The notes under the pieces were generated by a model that was given only the letters and a program-made list of their open reading frames with translations, had not been told where the DNA came from and ran no database searches. A stretch of DNA of 64,000 nucleotides, from NCBI GenBank assembly GCA_905116865.2, contig CAJHNH020000224.1, positions 1,527,720 through 1,591,719 on the forward strand. Reading direction: 5' to 3'. This DNA is from Candidula unifasciata. Taxonomy: Eukaryota; Mollusca; Gastropoda; Stylommatophora; Geomitridae. The position numbers were made by a program, and so were the translations under genes. Every line of letters starts with the position of its first letter. The stretch's first letter is position 1. Positions 33,343-43,910 of this stretch are shown here, piece after piece.

Positions 33343-33612
33343 TTCTTCTTCTTCTTCACGTTCAACGGCTATAAATCCTGCAGAAAGTTCTGGATGTTTG
33401 TCCACATCCGGATTTCAGTCTTGTTTCAGAACCTGAGTGTTGTGTGAACATCTGTTTCACAGATCTGGCTTATTTCTATGCAGACTCTTGGTTCCTTGCC
33501 TCTCAGGCAGATTTACTCCAACTCAAAAGGATGGTCCCAATTAGTCAATTCCTATGATATGCTTGTTGGGGTATTTTGTTTTCTCCCAGAACCCATACAT
33601 GGAAGACACCCT
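33343..33612 (+). mobile_element. SINE-B copy
   Basis: 'cttcttcttcttcacgttca' through 'cagatctggcttatttctat' to 'cccagaacccatacatggaa'. It lies just downstream of the ctrB 3' end. Confidence 0.85.
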
Positions 33613-33870
33613 TCTATTAGAGAGTTAACAAATTAACCAAATTGTTAGTTGAATCCTTTGTCTCTTGGTGTTATTATTTTAATTTCTTTGAACTCAATCT
33701 CTGACAACTTTAAACTAAAATGTCAGTGATGAAAAGATTTAAAGTAATTACAGACTTGTGGAATAATACTGTTAACTCATCCTGTTTCCATTTTTCTATT
33801 TTAGTTCCCTGAAACACAAAGACTGTTGCCTGAAAGCTCAGTAACAACAGTCTACTACTAAAAGAGTTAA

Positions 33871-34234
33871 TCAAACTTTGGTACTGCACGAACAATGTAA
33901 ACTATTAGTGTTGCTATCCTTTAGGTTAAGATCTTGGTCAGACTTGCTGTAAGACAAAAGCTCTTGTGTAGCACTGCTCGATGGAGTGACCCCACCACAC
34001 GTCTGCAAGTACGATCGGGAAGTTGACCTCGCTGGTGGTAAATGCAGCACAGCGCTCGGTTCCTCATACTCCCCCCATCCGAAGAACAAATAGCCCAGCC
34101 CGAAACCCGCAAGGACAGAAATAAGGATCCATATGTTGTAGGTCATTACTGCCAACATTAAAGCATATCCTCCGATGAACTGAAGCAGGTACATCAGAGT
34201 CTGCAGCAAGTGTCCTTTGTTCAAAATGTACCGC
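33871..34234 (-). CDS. ctrB terminal exon: TM2, TM3, tail
   Basis: It starts after acceptor cttctctccacag. It encodes RYILNKGHLLQTLMYLLQF, TM2/TM3 with MLAVMTYNIW and GFGLGYLFFGW, and the Ser-rich tail to a stop at 33873-33871. A possible ATTAAA poly(A) signal lies on the minus strand at 33683-33678. Confidence 0.93.
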
Positions 34235-37200
34235 CTGTGGAGAGAAGAAAAGAAAGAAAAACTGGTGTAAAAAAACATCAACAAGCAGCAGGATCTTTAC
34301 AAAACATCGCTCTCATCACAACACACCTGAAAGTTTGTTTTTCTCTAGCCAATTCCAGCCCTATGTGCTTTCATAGCCAATGCATCTTCAGTGTCTTCTG
34401 TCCTCATTCGTGGAGGTCTGTCTACCTCGTTTTCCCGGAAACTGTACCTGCCATCACTGTTCTCTCCAGCCACCATGACCTTTAACAAATACCTCAGGTT
34501 TTGGGACAGGGTTTTGTTTATGAGCCAATTCTCCTCATAGCTCAAATCAGGAAAGGTGGTAATGTTTTCCTTTTTCTTGGTCCATGGTATTCTAAGAACT
34601 GTGTAAAAAACAAAAACCAGAAGGAATATTATAGCAGGAAAAGAAAATAATAAAGACATAAAAACCAGGACTGAAGGAGTCATTACTGAAAGAGAACATG
34701 TCTGGCAGTTTAAAGTGTTCTGGCTATAATAGAGACAGTTCCTTGTTAAAGGATGTGTTGTATGAAACTGGCAGGCATGTGCTAAGAGGAAGACAATGTT
34801 ACAGGTGGGCACACACACAATGAAGAGATGAATTGTAAGACACCTTAGGAAACAGAGACGAGGTTGTTGAAAGCTGACTATTGGCACCCTTCACTGAGGA
34901 GATAGCACTAAACTTATAAGATGGAAATAGTGCTATAGCCTGTTTCAAATAAATCACATGACAAATGGAAAGACAGGTGGAAAGAGAGAGATAGAGGAAG
35001 ACAACATCAGAAGATTCTTGAGAGCCTTTTGTGGTGGTAGGGAGAGGTAACAGAACATGAACTGATATATGTTGTTGGAGATCAAAGGTTGTGGAGATGG
35101 AGAGGCATGGTTCCCCCCCCCCCTTTTCCCAGTTGGCAAGGCACTTAATGATGATAATAAAATATACATCCTATAAAATATGGCTATGGTACTTACTTGC
35201 AGTGTAGATTACGACATCTGCGCCCATACTGTTGACGAGCGAACTTTATGCCTTGGTAGGCAATGCCTAGAACCACCAGCAACAGGCACGTCAAGTAGGT
35301 TTCTGAAATTAAAATTTGTTTCCAATATTGAAATTAAATATTTTATAAAATTAAAAGTTTCTTAAATTAAAATAACATAGTTTCTTAAAATACAAACTCC
35401 CTTTGTGTTACGGGGCCTCATTTTTTTATTTTGTGGTGGGAAGAGGGGGTGAGGATAGACCAATTGTCTAAAAAAAAAAAGTGTAGTGTAAAAGGCGACT
35501 AATTAGAGACGTGTCATTCAAAACTGAAGTTGCATCTGCCTGACAGGCGACGAATCCATAATGTGCATTCAAATAAGCTACGTATGCAAAACGGCTGTGC
35601 AGGTAAACAAAAGTTCTGTAGTTGAGTTGATTCAAGAACCAACATCACAGCACTCGGGGCATTCCCATAATTGCACCGTCCCCATCTTCAGTAGCCAGTG
35701 AAGAGTCCCGATACGAATGTTCTGAAAATAATACCAAAGTCCAGAAGTGGACGGACGAGCACAACTGTTTTCAGTAGGTGAATGCTAAGAAAAGAACATA
35801 ACAACATAAAGGTATAGCCTTCCACCTCCTCCACCTTCTACCTTTTACTTCCCAAAGGAGGAAAGGCCTTCAACCAACTCATGCAAATTCATCCAATCCT
35901 TTGTTATTGTATGCAGGTCACCCTGCTTACAATTCATCATCCTTTTCACCTACCAAGGGGGAATAGGACTATTGTTTGCCTGGTTTTATTATCTCTGCTA
36001 TTAAGGGTTGGCCCAGACATAATAAACCAGTTTATGAGAGGAAACTTTTGTTAAACATTACTATGGGAAAATGACTTATTGAAACACTGATTAAACCCAC
36101 AAATAGATCTACACACACAAAAAAACACTATTAATCACAAGGTTTCATAAGATTTCCTGCAGTGGATCTCTTATACTCTGTCTTGTGTACTGTGCATTTA
36201 GACAACATTCTGTTCATTCAACTTGTTATGCTATCATCTCACTTGTTCCACTGACTACCACTTGTCTGCCTGCTTTCAAATACCCACTCCAGTATGGTTT
36301 TCATAAGTGGATGTGGCTACAAAACTCTGTCCTTTGTCCTGGCATTCTGAAAGACTGTTGTTTATCTGTCACTTGATGTTATCTTCCCATCTGTTTTCAC
36401 CATATACCTCTTTGTCTGCCCTCTGTAACTGTTCCCCTCAGTATGGATTTATAACATACCCTATCCTTTAATATGGCCAAAATGTTCTATTTGGCTCTCT
36501 TTTATTTTATTTTTTCAACAACTCTTTTTACATTTCTAGATCCCCTGTACCTGCTATTATTTTCTAAATATTTGACCTATTCTTTGCATATCCAGTCTCA
36601 TAACTTCTAGAATTTGTGGGTAACTGAAAAAAGAAAAAAGCTGACAATAACTGCGCTGTTCGTACCAACTTTGTGCTATCAATGCCAGATATGAAAAGTC
36701 AAAAACATTTGTGATGAGATTTACAAGAAATGCGGCAGGGAAAAACAAGAAGAGATAGAGTCACTAATGAAGAAATAATAACAATGGTAGGCACAGTGCC
36801 AGAACATCAAAGAATCAAATGGTTTGGCCATCTGATCAAAATAAAGCAAAATCAGTCAGCAGCTGGAGCGTACTACCTGAGAACAGCAGGCTACAAGTCA
36901 AGAAAGACATGGGTGAAGGGAGTAAAAGAGACATTACAGAAATGCAATATGCAACACCAGCTACACAACTAGCAAAAGACAGGAAACCACATCTAATTCC
37001 TCTCAGTTGGACAAAAGAAGAAAGAAGTTTTGGAAGGAAGGCAAATGAGGAAGGGGACTGGCCACCCCTCCACAGATGCCATGGCCTAGAATGTGTAAAT
37101 GCCTAACAAATCATATCCCACTGGCAGTATCTGCTACTGTACTTTTAACCTTAAATCCACACCTCTAGGGATAATTCCCACCTGGTGTGGACTTCAGGTT

Positions 37201-39808
37201 GCTATGTAACAGTCAGAGGCCCCAATATAACTGCTATGTGGTTCAACTTGGTTTCCAGGAAAAGTACTTGTTTGGTTCTCATCCTTGAGGTACTAATCAT
37301 GAAGACTGCAATCAGGGAGGGGACAAATCCCTTACTACCTACCATCTTGAGGGTCTACATAAACATTTACAAGATATACACACTAAAAAAAGTTAACAAC
37401 ACAAACACATACCTTTCTTCCCATTTAAAACCCACTGTGGGAACAGGAGAACATCCCCTAAATTGGTGTGGAACATTTTCTAAAACCAGAATAAAGAAAA
37501 TTATGGCAGACCAAATAAAACACTAACAAGTAAGCATGAACAACTTAAATTAACAGTTTTTAAAAAATCACTCAAACCAGAATATTTTGATGTACAATTG
37601 AAATGTTCTACTAAATTACCAATGAGACCATTTTTATTTTTTAAAACATACAATTTATTTTATTAGAATTTCTGTAAAAGTTAATTCTCATTTATCCTTA
37701 AATATATGAGGGTTAGTACGAAAGTTTGGGAAAATATGAGGGTCCAGAAAGTTTTGCACTTCACTAGGAAGAAGTTAAAGCCTGTACACTACATCTAAAT
37801 TGTTTTTAACCCACAAACTTTCATTAGATTTTCAGTAGCCCTCTGTATATTCACTTCTCCATGTAATTAACTTCTTCACCTTCCTAATTCCCTGACTGCA
37901 AAATAACTCTGGGTCAGGATTCACATATCCAGTTCAGTAATGATCAGTCCTGTCCATAAGAAAAGTGATGTCCATAAAGCAGATTTCTAAATGTTTGGAA
38001 ACACAAAGAAAGCATTTGGTGTCAGCAAATTCTAGGGGTATGGGGAACTTTAATCATTTCCAACAAAAAGGTAGTCCTCCACTTATTGGCCACCGGCCAT
38101 GCAGCCCTAAATCCTCAGGCTCAAAGACCAGCCTGCCTACACCGCAAAAGTTGTAAACACGTGCAGTAATTGTAGTTTGGCAGTCTCGCTTCTGAATGGG
38201 TAAGACAGCATCCAAATGTCACACTTCACCTTTTGCAACCAGGTCTCAACACCTGAATAAAGCAGGAGTAAACATGGATAGAGCTGATACAGTCACTGTT
38301 GTGACATCTGTTGCATGTAGTAGGCTGGTGGACAGTGACAAGTATCTAAGGTTAACCCAGCTAAGAAGTGTAACAATAGCTTGGCCAAGCATATCTATAT
38401 CCTGTCTCTTAAATCAAGATAGGAGATATTAGGCTATCCTCCGAATAACGGGCACATATTATGGCGGCCGCAAAAACACCCTAATAGAGCCTCCGCCACG
38501 TGTCATTTGCGCACTTCCGGTGGCCTAATTTGCGGTTTTTCGGCGACTACTGCCACCGCCGAGGGTATCCCCCACGCCACTCGAATGGCATGGATTGGGG
38601 TTAAACTAGATGGCAGGGACTCACGAGCAGCAGCTTACGCATCTCCTGCAGCTTTGCTAGTGAGTCCCAGCCATCTAGTTTAGCCCCAATCCACGCAGCT
38701 CACGCGGCGTGGGGGATACTTTCGGCGATGGCGGTAGCCATAATATGTGCCCGTTATTCGGAGGATAGCCGAGATATTATAACCAACTTCTCATAATAAC
38801 TGCCAGTAGAGATTTCTTTGGGCCTTAGGATGGCTATTGCATTAGAGAACTAAGCATAAGTGGAAATGTCCAATGTGCAGTGACAGTGATGTCGATTGTA
38901 ATAACATAACATTTTTTCTCAGCTGAGTTAAGAACCAACATCATAGCACTGAGGACATTCCATAAGCGCTCTGTCCCCATCTTAAGTAGCCAGCACAGAG
39001 TTCCAGGTCTGATGCTACAAGCAGCAATCTGATTATATGTTTTTCTTTCTTTTCTCCTGAGTACTGAATGTTGGCCAGATTTCCCTATAATAGGGCCCCA
39101 GAACTCACACAAGGGAACAACTGTCCTTAAATCCTAAGCTCTAATTATGAACTGATTTTTTTTTTTTTATGTGGGCGGGTCTTGCTAGTCACACTCGTCG
39201 TCGCCATGGGTTGTTAGTCCAATGCTTCCCTATAGCACAATATAATACTATCATCTGGTAAGAAAGGAAGGTGGCAACCAACTTTGTGGTACAATTATTA
39301 CTACATACAAACATTAAAGAAAAAGGTGGCCAAGAAGAAGATGGACTGATGACATTAAAGATATTCTACACTGACATGGAATGACAATAATCACTGCTAC
39401 CTATGAAGCAATTGACTCCAAACTATTCCTTCCTCCCATTGTGGGGGGAGGGGGGGGACCAAAAGAACAGACCCACTGCCCCTAACAAGCATGTTGTAAG
39501 AGTAGACTAATCAGAGATGTTTTTTTCAAAGTCGGAGTGCATCTGCCTCAGGGGTGAAGAACCAGCAGTCTGCATGCAAATAAAACCGATCGGTAAAACC
39601 AATGTGCATGCAAAAGTCAGGTTCTGGAAAAAGACTAAAGCTCAGAAGTGAATGAACAACTAGAACTCTGCCGAAGTTTGCAGTCGAAGAAAGAAAGAAA
39701 TAAGGAAGAAGAAGAAGAAGGTGTTCCTCTCCAACTGCAAAAGTGGTGACGGATGATGATGATGATGAAACAGTGAAACACAATAAGACTGTATCTTACC
39801 TTGTGCAT
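33871..39808 (-). CDS. Ctr-type copper transporter B (SLC31 family), apparently complete
   Basis: This is a second three-helix copper transporter of the Ctr family, probably copper(I)-specific and trimeric. Four minus-strand exons join without a stop: 39808-39800, 37479-37413, 35302-35197 and 34234-33871, giving 181 aa. It starts MHKKMFHTN with an A at -3 and an in-frame stop 12 bases before the ATG. LLFPQW leads to TM1 (about 27-45, ending AYQGIKFARQQ), a basic Cys/His loop (RRCRNLHCKR), TM2 with the copper-relay MxxxM as M87/M91 in MTYNIW, and TM3 with intact G104-xxx-G108. A 69-residue Ser-rich tail ends LHCSCSTKV, a possible metal-binding terminus. The short N-terminus lacks the His/Met-rich ectodomain of Ctr1, as in vertebrate CTR2. 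Exon phases equal those of ctrA. The three-codon first exon is the least secure part. Confidence 0.9.
34265..34600 (-). mobile_element. LINE 3'-tail in ctrB intron
   Basis: The minus frame reads VLRIPWTKKKENITTF, then EENWLINKTLSQNLRYLLKV and a basic tail, the same LINE segment as at 31 kb. The longer ORF upstream to 34887 (about 90 hydrophobic codons) has no family I recognise. Confidence 0.75.
35197..35302 (-). CDS. ctrB exon: TM1 and loop
   Basis: A 106-base exon between acceptor ttttaatttcag and donor CAA|gtaagt encodes TYLTCLLLVVLGIAYQG and then a basic loop. The G-I-K-x-A-R segment after TM1 is typical of Ctr proteins (..YEGLK.AR..). Confidence 0.9.
35303..35494. other. ctrB intron, no recognised feature
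   Basis: AT-rich sequence next to the TM1 exon. Confidence 0.4.
35495..35795 (-). mobile_element. SINE-B copy in ctrB intron
   Basis: Reversed, it runs from 'cttagcattcacctactgaa' through 'ccacttctggactttggtat' to 'aatgacacgtctctaattag'. An internal stretch about 'agaaccaacatcacagcact' also recurs at 38.93 kb. Confidence 0.7.
35796..36249. other. ctrB intron, possible LINE remnant
   Basis: 'caaccaactcatgcaaattc' at about 35873 is shared with 13.71 kb, suggesting a decayed LINE tail. Nothing firm. Confidence 0.35.
36250..36640 (-). mobile_element. LINE 3'-tail fragment
   Basis: Minus-strand frames give a YGENRWEDNIK-like motif and LSECQ, as in LINE C-termini (GRPRK.W.DNI). Frameshifted. Confidence 0.55.
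36730..37110 (+). mobile_element. LINE 3'-tail fragment
   Basis: The plus frame reads TRRDRVTNEEI, then IKWFGHLIKIKQNQSAAG, and after a frameshift LAKDRKPH. It is the same type of tail as at 5.64-6.07 kb. Confidence 0.8.
37413..37479 (-). CDS. ctrB exon: N-terminus
   Basis: A 67-base exon between acceptor tttattctggttttag and donor AAAG|gtatgtg encodes KMFHTNLGDVLLFPQW and six further residues. It has the same length, phases and W/F positions as the ctrA exon at 8754-8688. Confidence 0.87.
37480..38335. other. ctrB first intron, no recognised feature
   Basis: 'gagggttagtacgaaagtttggg' at about 37710 faintly resembles a mariner end, but no partner terminus was found. Confidence 0.35.
38340..38930 (+). 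repeat. dispersed host repeat (SINE-D) split by the hairpin MITE
   Basis: The sequence on both sides of 38432-38770 corresponds to the repeat at 19.70-20.24 kb: 'aagataggagatatta' before it, then 'gagatattataacc' and 'gtgcagtgacagtgatgtcg' after it. This allows direct comparison of filled and empty sites. Confidence 0.7.
38432..38770. mobile_element. 339-bp hairpin MITE with 9-bp target duplication
   Basis: The terminal inverted repeats are near-perfect over about 34 bases (left starts ggctatcctccgaataacgg, right ends in its complement). The inner arms also pair, so almost the whole element folds on itself. The 9-base direct repeat gagatatta flanks it at 38423-38431 and 38771-38779. There is no coding capacity. 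A 9-bp duplication suits Mutator-like superfamily transposases, but that is inference. Confidence 0.9.
38931..39299 (-). mobile_element. SINE-B 3'-end remnant and flank
   Basis: Reversed, 'agttctggggccctattata' and 'gggaaatctggcca' match the SINE-B 3' end; the adjoining 'agaaccaacatcatagcact' block is shared with 35.64 kb. Confidence 0.5.
39300..39395 (+). mobile_element. LINE tail scrap
   Basis: 'aaaggtggccaagaagaaga' and 'tggactgatgacattaaaga' read as RGRPKK.WTDDIKDI-like, the LINE C-terminal motif, in broken frames. Confidence 0.5.
39425..39715 (-). mobile_element. SINE-B copy
   Basis: Reversed, 'cttcttcttcttccttattt' to 'ctcttacaacatgcttgtta', in the standard order. It ends 85 bases from the ctrB first exon. 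Confidence 0.85.
39800..39808 (-). CDS. ctrB first coding exon (start codon)
   Basis: ATGCACAAG followed by the strong donor gtaagat encodes MHK and leaves phase 0, as the next exon requires. The context aacATG is favourable. A stop (TAG) lies in frame 12 bases upstream, which supports this ATG as the start if the exon is real. The 5' untranslated part would extend to higher coordinates. Confidence 0.55.
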
Positions 39809-40089
39809 GTTGACAAAGTTGTATAAAAAAGATGACTAGTGATGCTCTGTGCTACTCAGCTCTTGATCTCTTGTAAAAAGTCCTGACTTTCTGTGGTTAC
39901 TGTGAAAAGGTTTTTAGTAACTAAGCAAACGTCACAGTAAACAGAGAGATTTTATAACAAGTAATAAGTCTGAACATGTGATAACAGATGATGGCAAAAG
40001 TGAAACAGAAATCAAAAAGAGAACAGGAATGGCTAAAACAATCTTCAATAAGATGCAAAAACATTTGATATCTAGAGAGATAAACAAGA

Positions 40090-40405
40090 CTATTTAAAAT
40101 GAGAATCGTCAAAATTTGTGTGTGCCCAAACCTGCTTTTGGTACAGAAACTTGGACAATTGACTGAGAAGATAATTATAACAAATTTGAAAACACCCACA
40201 TATAGCAATGACAAGTTTCATTTTATAATTGTAACTACTACAATTCTGACAATAAACAACTGACACGTACGAGCGGCAGGATGCATCACACACTTGCCAA
40301 GTATCTAGGGGATTGTTGATAAATTTCAGTCCTCCACCCACACACACAGGACTCCCACAAAACACAAACAATGGCCGTCCGCTTTCATCGGTACAGCACA
40401 TGCTG
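40090..40405 (-). other. unassigned cysteine-rich open frame
   Basis: A minus-strand frame of 104 codons begins right after an acceptor-like 'aagcattgtcag'. It reads CCTDESGRPLFVFCGSP, then further Cys residues (eight in the first 54). It lies upstream of ctrB on the same strand. There is no good donor, homology or periodicity; it may be a 5' exon of another gene or chance. Confidence 0.2.
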
Positions 40406-41117
40406 ACAATGCTTATTACTGGAGTAAAGGAAGGCCAATGACAACAGGCAGCACCACATTAAGCCAGGCATATGTAACAAGTTAACAACCACAATTTATC
40501 TGGCACAGGTTACATGTTATATCATAACTACCAACACTACCTAGGAATGCTATAACACAATACATCACCGCAAGTATGATGTGATTAGCGAGATCAGTCT
40601 CTTCATTATGGACCAACAAATTGCGATGAAGATGAACTGGTTATCAATGCCTTACTGTCAGTCTACCACTCCTGCCAATTACACCCACATCGGCAGTCTC
40701 CAGAACATGGGAACTAAGTACCAGGTGTCTGCTATGGATGACTCACACCTGATCGCACAGATACACCTATGTGAGGTGCATTGACAGTCTTCTGATGACT
40801 CTCCTTCAAAGAGACCCTGCCCCCTGAGGGCTATAAGTCATTACTTGGTGAAAAGAATTTAGACCCCATGTCTGCTACCCAGTCATTCGTTGAAGTATCA
40901 CCGATCAACCCAAGAGACTCCCCCCTCCGTCAACCAGCATTCCCAGTTCCTTCCCATCACAACTCTACACTGGTCAACACACACACAGTTACACAGTGCC
41001 TTCTGTAGCACTTCAAAGCACCCTGTCAACCAGCGTGCCATACAGCCACAGCTTTCTCAACCTTACCACACATAGGTCAACACAAGTCCATTCTAGTATA
41101 TCATACAAGGCTACTAA
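40406..41117. other. no recognised feature
   Basis: Several small plus-strand frames (40581-40784, 40890-41075) lack any family character. Confidence 0.4.
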
Positions 41118-41285
41118 TTAAGGATGTTTCCTTCGAAGTCAATCTGCCTGGGTGACAAGGAACCAATAGTCTGCACACAAATAAGCCAGATCTGTGAAAT
41201 GGATGTGTACCCAAAACTCCACTTCTGGTATAAGATCAAAGTCCAGCAGTGGATGAACAACTATAACTTTCTGTGAATATATTCG
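41118..41285 (-). mobile_element. SINE-B fragment
   Basis: Reversed, 'tagttgttcatccactgctg' through 'cagatctggcttatttgtgt' to 'agattgacttcgaagg'. Confidence 0.8.
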
Positions 41286-42394
41286 TCCTCCCCATGTGGG
41301 ATGCAATTTTTCATTATTTTTAAGCCCCACCCTGGCTATTGACTAGGCCCTAATATATATATAACTTAATGGTTTAAAGAAGTTTCCAGGGACCTCTTCA
41401 CGGGTGATCCTCATCCAAATGGTGGTACTTTGTGTCACCGGATGATTATCGCTCTGTGTGATGTCCTGGTGGGGTAAAAAGAAAACAGAACTTTCTGCCT
41501 GAGGTTATAGCCGATAAATGCTAAGAAAAAAGAAGAAAAGGAAAAGCAGGTATTTCAAACATTTCTCTCACCCTTAATCAAGCTCACTTTAAAGAAAATT
41601 AAAACTGCTGACCACAAGATCCCACAGACCAACATCAAAATACACAAGCTCCCTGACGGTGTTATTTTATCAATCTACATGCGCATGAGAGCAGTCCCAC
41701 TGACATCCCACACGTGAATAATTCATGACATGGAAACCACAAAAGCAGGCGAGTAATTGTTAAGAACCGCTAATAAGCTGCATTAACTGCTTAAATAAAG
41801 TATGGTGGTCTGATGGTCGTATTGATTTTGTCTGTAACTTATAAACAAACAAGGTGACAGCTGCGTACACTTTAGCTGAAGCTCCTGGCTAAGCCAACAC
41901 AACCATATGAAAATCTTTATATTGGAGGAATATTATTTGTTATTATTATTCCTCTTTTCTCACCCTGCATTCTCTCAGAAAAACACTGGGAAGGGGTGGG
42001 AAAGGTGGTGCATGATGAGCGGTAGAGTTTACCGTGTGTGTACTTCTAACGAGTTGTAAAATAAAGGACCATTTTCCCCACCTTCAGTCATACTGGAAAC
42101 ATAGGGCTAGACTTACAGACAGCAACTGTGTAGGTGATGTGGTCAACACACAACAGCCGCCTTTACTTCCTGTGACTTTGCAGCATGTTCTATGCATTTA
42201 TATGTTACGTATGGGAACCCTATTTGCACTATGGGGAAAAAAGGGTATAAAGTCATCCATTAGTTGGTATCGAGGAGTAAGATAGAAGTAACCCCAGAGT
42301 AGGCACTGTTACAGCTGCTGGGGTGTGAGATGTTATGACTTCCCATTCTCTAGGTCAGTCGTTTTCAACCCTTTTCAGGTGGTGCCCTCTTGAA
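41286..42394. other. spacer with weak SINE-A traces
   Basis: A stretch near 42100-42180 ('gtgatgtggtcaacaca', 'gcctttacttcctgtgact') recalls reversed SINE-A. No gene. Confidence 0.35.
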
Positions 42395-42672
42395 TATATC
42401 TTCTTCTTTTTCGCGTTCACCAGCTGTAAACTCTGGCAGAAAGTTCTGGTTGTTCATCTACTTTTGGATCTCAGTCCTGTTCCAGAACCTCAGTGTTGCG
42501 TGTGCACCCGTTTACAGATCCGACTCATTTGTATGCAGACTACTGGCTTCTTGCCTCTCAGGCAGATGCACCCAGACTTTGAAGGAAGCTCCCAATCAGT
42601 CAACTCTTACGACATGCTTTTGGTAAGGCAGTGGGTCTATTCTTGTTTTCCCTATAATAGGGCCTAGGCAAC
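42395..42672 (+). mobile_element. SINE-B, full length
   Basis: 'cttctttttcgcgttcacca' to 'ctataatagggcctaggcaa', a good reference copy. The ORFs overlapping it are spurious. Confidence 0.88.
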
Positions 42673-43264
42673 CCACAAGGGGATCTTGAATTATATATGA
42701 TAATACCCCATCCCTCGCCTAATTTTTTTTTTTAAATCATGTGATTAAAAGAGAAAAATCCCAAGCACTGTAAACAGGAACTTAGAGAAGACATCCATAT
42801 AAATCAAGCGTAAAATAACACGAAAAACATTTGCAAACAACTGGTAATTTAGTGTCCAAATATCAGTGTAATAGCTGACACTGTTCTGTCTTCATGATAT
42901 CTGCCACCTCTGGTCTGACAAATCAGAACAGAGATCACCTTCCACGTCAAGCTGGCAATGCTACTTTGTTTTTTTTTTATGACTGTTACATCTGAATTAT
43001 TAATTAAACAAACTGACAAAACCACACAAAAAATATTATTACAGATTATTCAACAAGTACAATTAGACTCAATTTCAAAACTGCTTGATGGCAGCTTGGA
43101 GACAAAGATGAAGTAGAAGACAGAAGATTAAATATAGGAATTTAGTTAGACCCCTATTTCCAATAGGCCTCCATTTAGGGAAGGAATAAGACTGTCTTTC
43201 ACTATCCCGGGCGAAGCCGGGCAATTAAATCAAAGTACACATAAGTTTAGTTGCGTATCCTTTA
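42673..43264. other. AT-rich, no recognised feature
   Basis: Nothing supported here. Confidence 0.4.
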
Positions 43265-43475
43265 CAGGACTGCGTGGACTCGAGGCATGGTGTCCGCGTC
43301 GAGTGCTAGAGATTCTGGGTTCAATCTCCGGTAAGGGCTGGGATTTTTTCATGTGGATCTGGACTTCAAAGTAATTCCCCCTGGTCGCTGGGTAGTGAGA
43401 TCAGGCGCCTGTGTGTATTGTTGGGCACGTAAAAAAAATCCCTTGGCAGTTGGAAATCGAAAAGAGTATGCGCTG
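43265..43475 (+). mobile_element. tRNA-derived SINE (fourth type)
   Basis: A tRNA-like head (GGACTCGAGGCATGGTGTCC, then TCTGGGTTCAATCTCCGG) is followed by a body with 'gtgtattgttgggcacgtaa', unlike SINE-A or SINE-C. Confidence 0.65.
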
Positions 43476-43639
43476 CCCGGGCAAAATTTGGAGTTTAAAA
43501 ATTACCCAAAGTATTTCAGGATCCTTGCTGGTGCTACAGAGCCAATGCACTGTGCTGAGCTTCTTCCAACTCAGACTTGAGTTAGAAGAAGAACAGAGCA
43601 CTTATGGGTTACTACCCGTGTGCCATGATGTTGATCTGT

Positions 43640-43852
43640 TGTTCAAACCTCAAATCTTTACAGGACGCTGCAGAACCAAACCCAGCGTTTATTGGCTGTT
43701 GTGGTTTTTCTAGGCAAATTTTACATTCAGTAGTTTGCCATCTCAGTACCATTTTCGAAACCAGCGCAAAACAAACCGTCTGCAGCAGGGATCGAACCCT
43801 GCAGCCTGACATTACAAAACGTGTTCGTGACCCCTAAGCCACAGACGCCAAT
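43640..43852 (-). mobile_element. SINE-C, near full length
   Basis: Reversed, it has head GTCTGTGGCTTAGGGGTCAC, B box GGGTTCGATCCC, the shared body 'gcctagaaaaaccacaaca' and end 'gcagcgtcctgtaaag'. A short (TA)n and a C run (43893-43910) follow. Confidence 0.88.
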
Positions 43853-43910
43853 ATATATATATATATAAAAACAAGGTTTATTTCCCATAAGCCCCCCCCC
43901 CCCCCCCCCC

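Noticed and set aside
34600..34887. Extended minus-strand ORF of 180 codons as a membrane protein
   Set aside because: Its second half is a LINE tail and its first half, though hydrophobic, has no recognisable family, start or splice support. It lies in a ctrB intron.
37700..37760. A mariner-type terminal repeat
   Set aside because: Only a vague likeness of 'gttagtacgaaagtttggg'; no complementary end or transposase remnant is present.
39790..39860. A longer ctrB first exon reading LVIFFIQLCQHAQ
   Set aside because: That frame leaves the wrong phase for the next exon; the MHK reading leaves phase 0 and fits.
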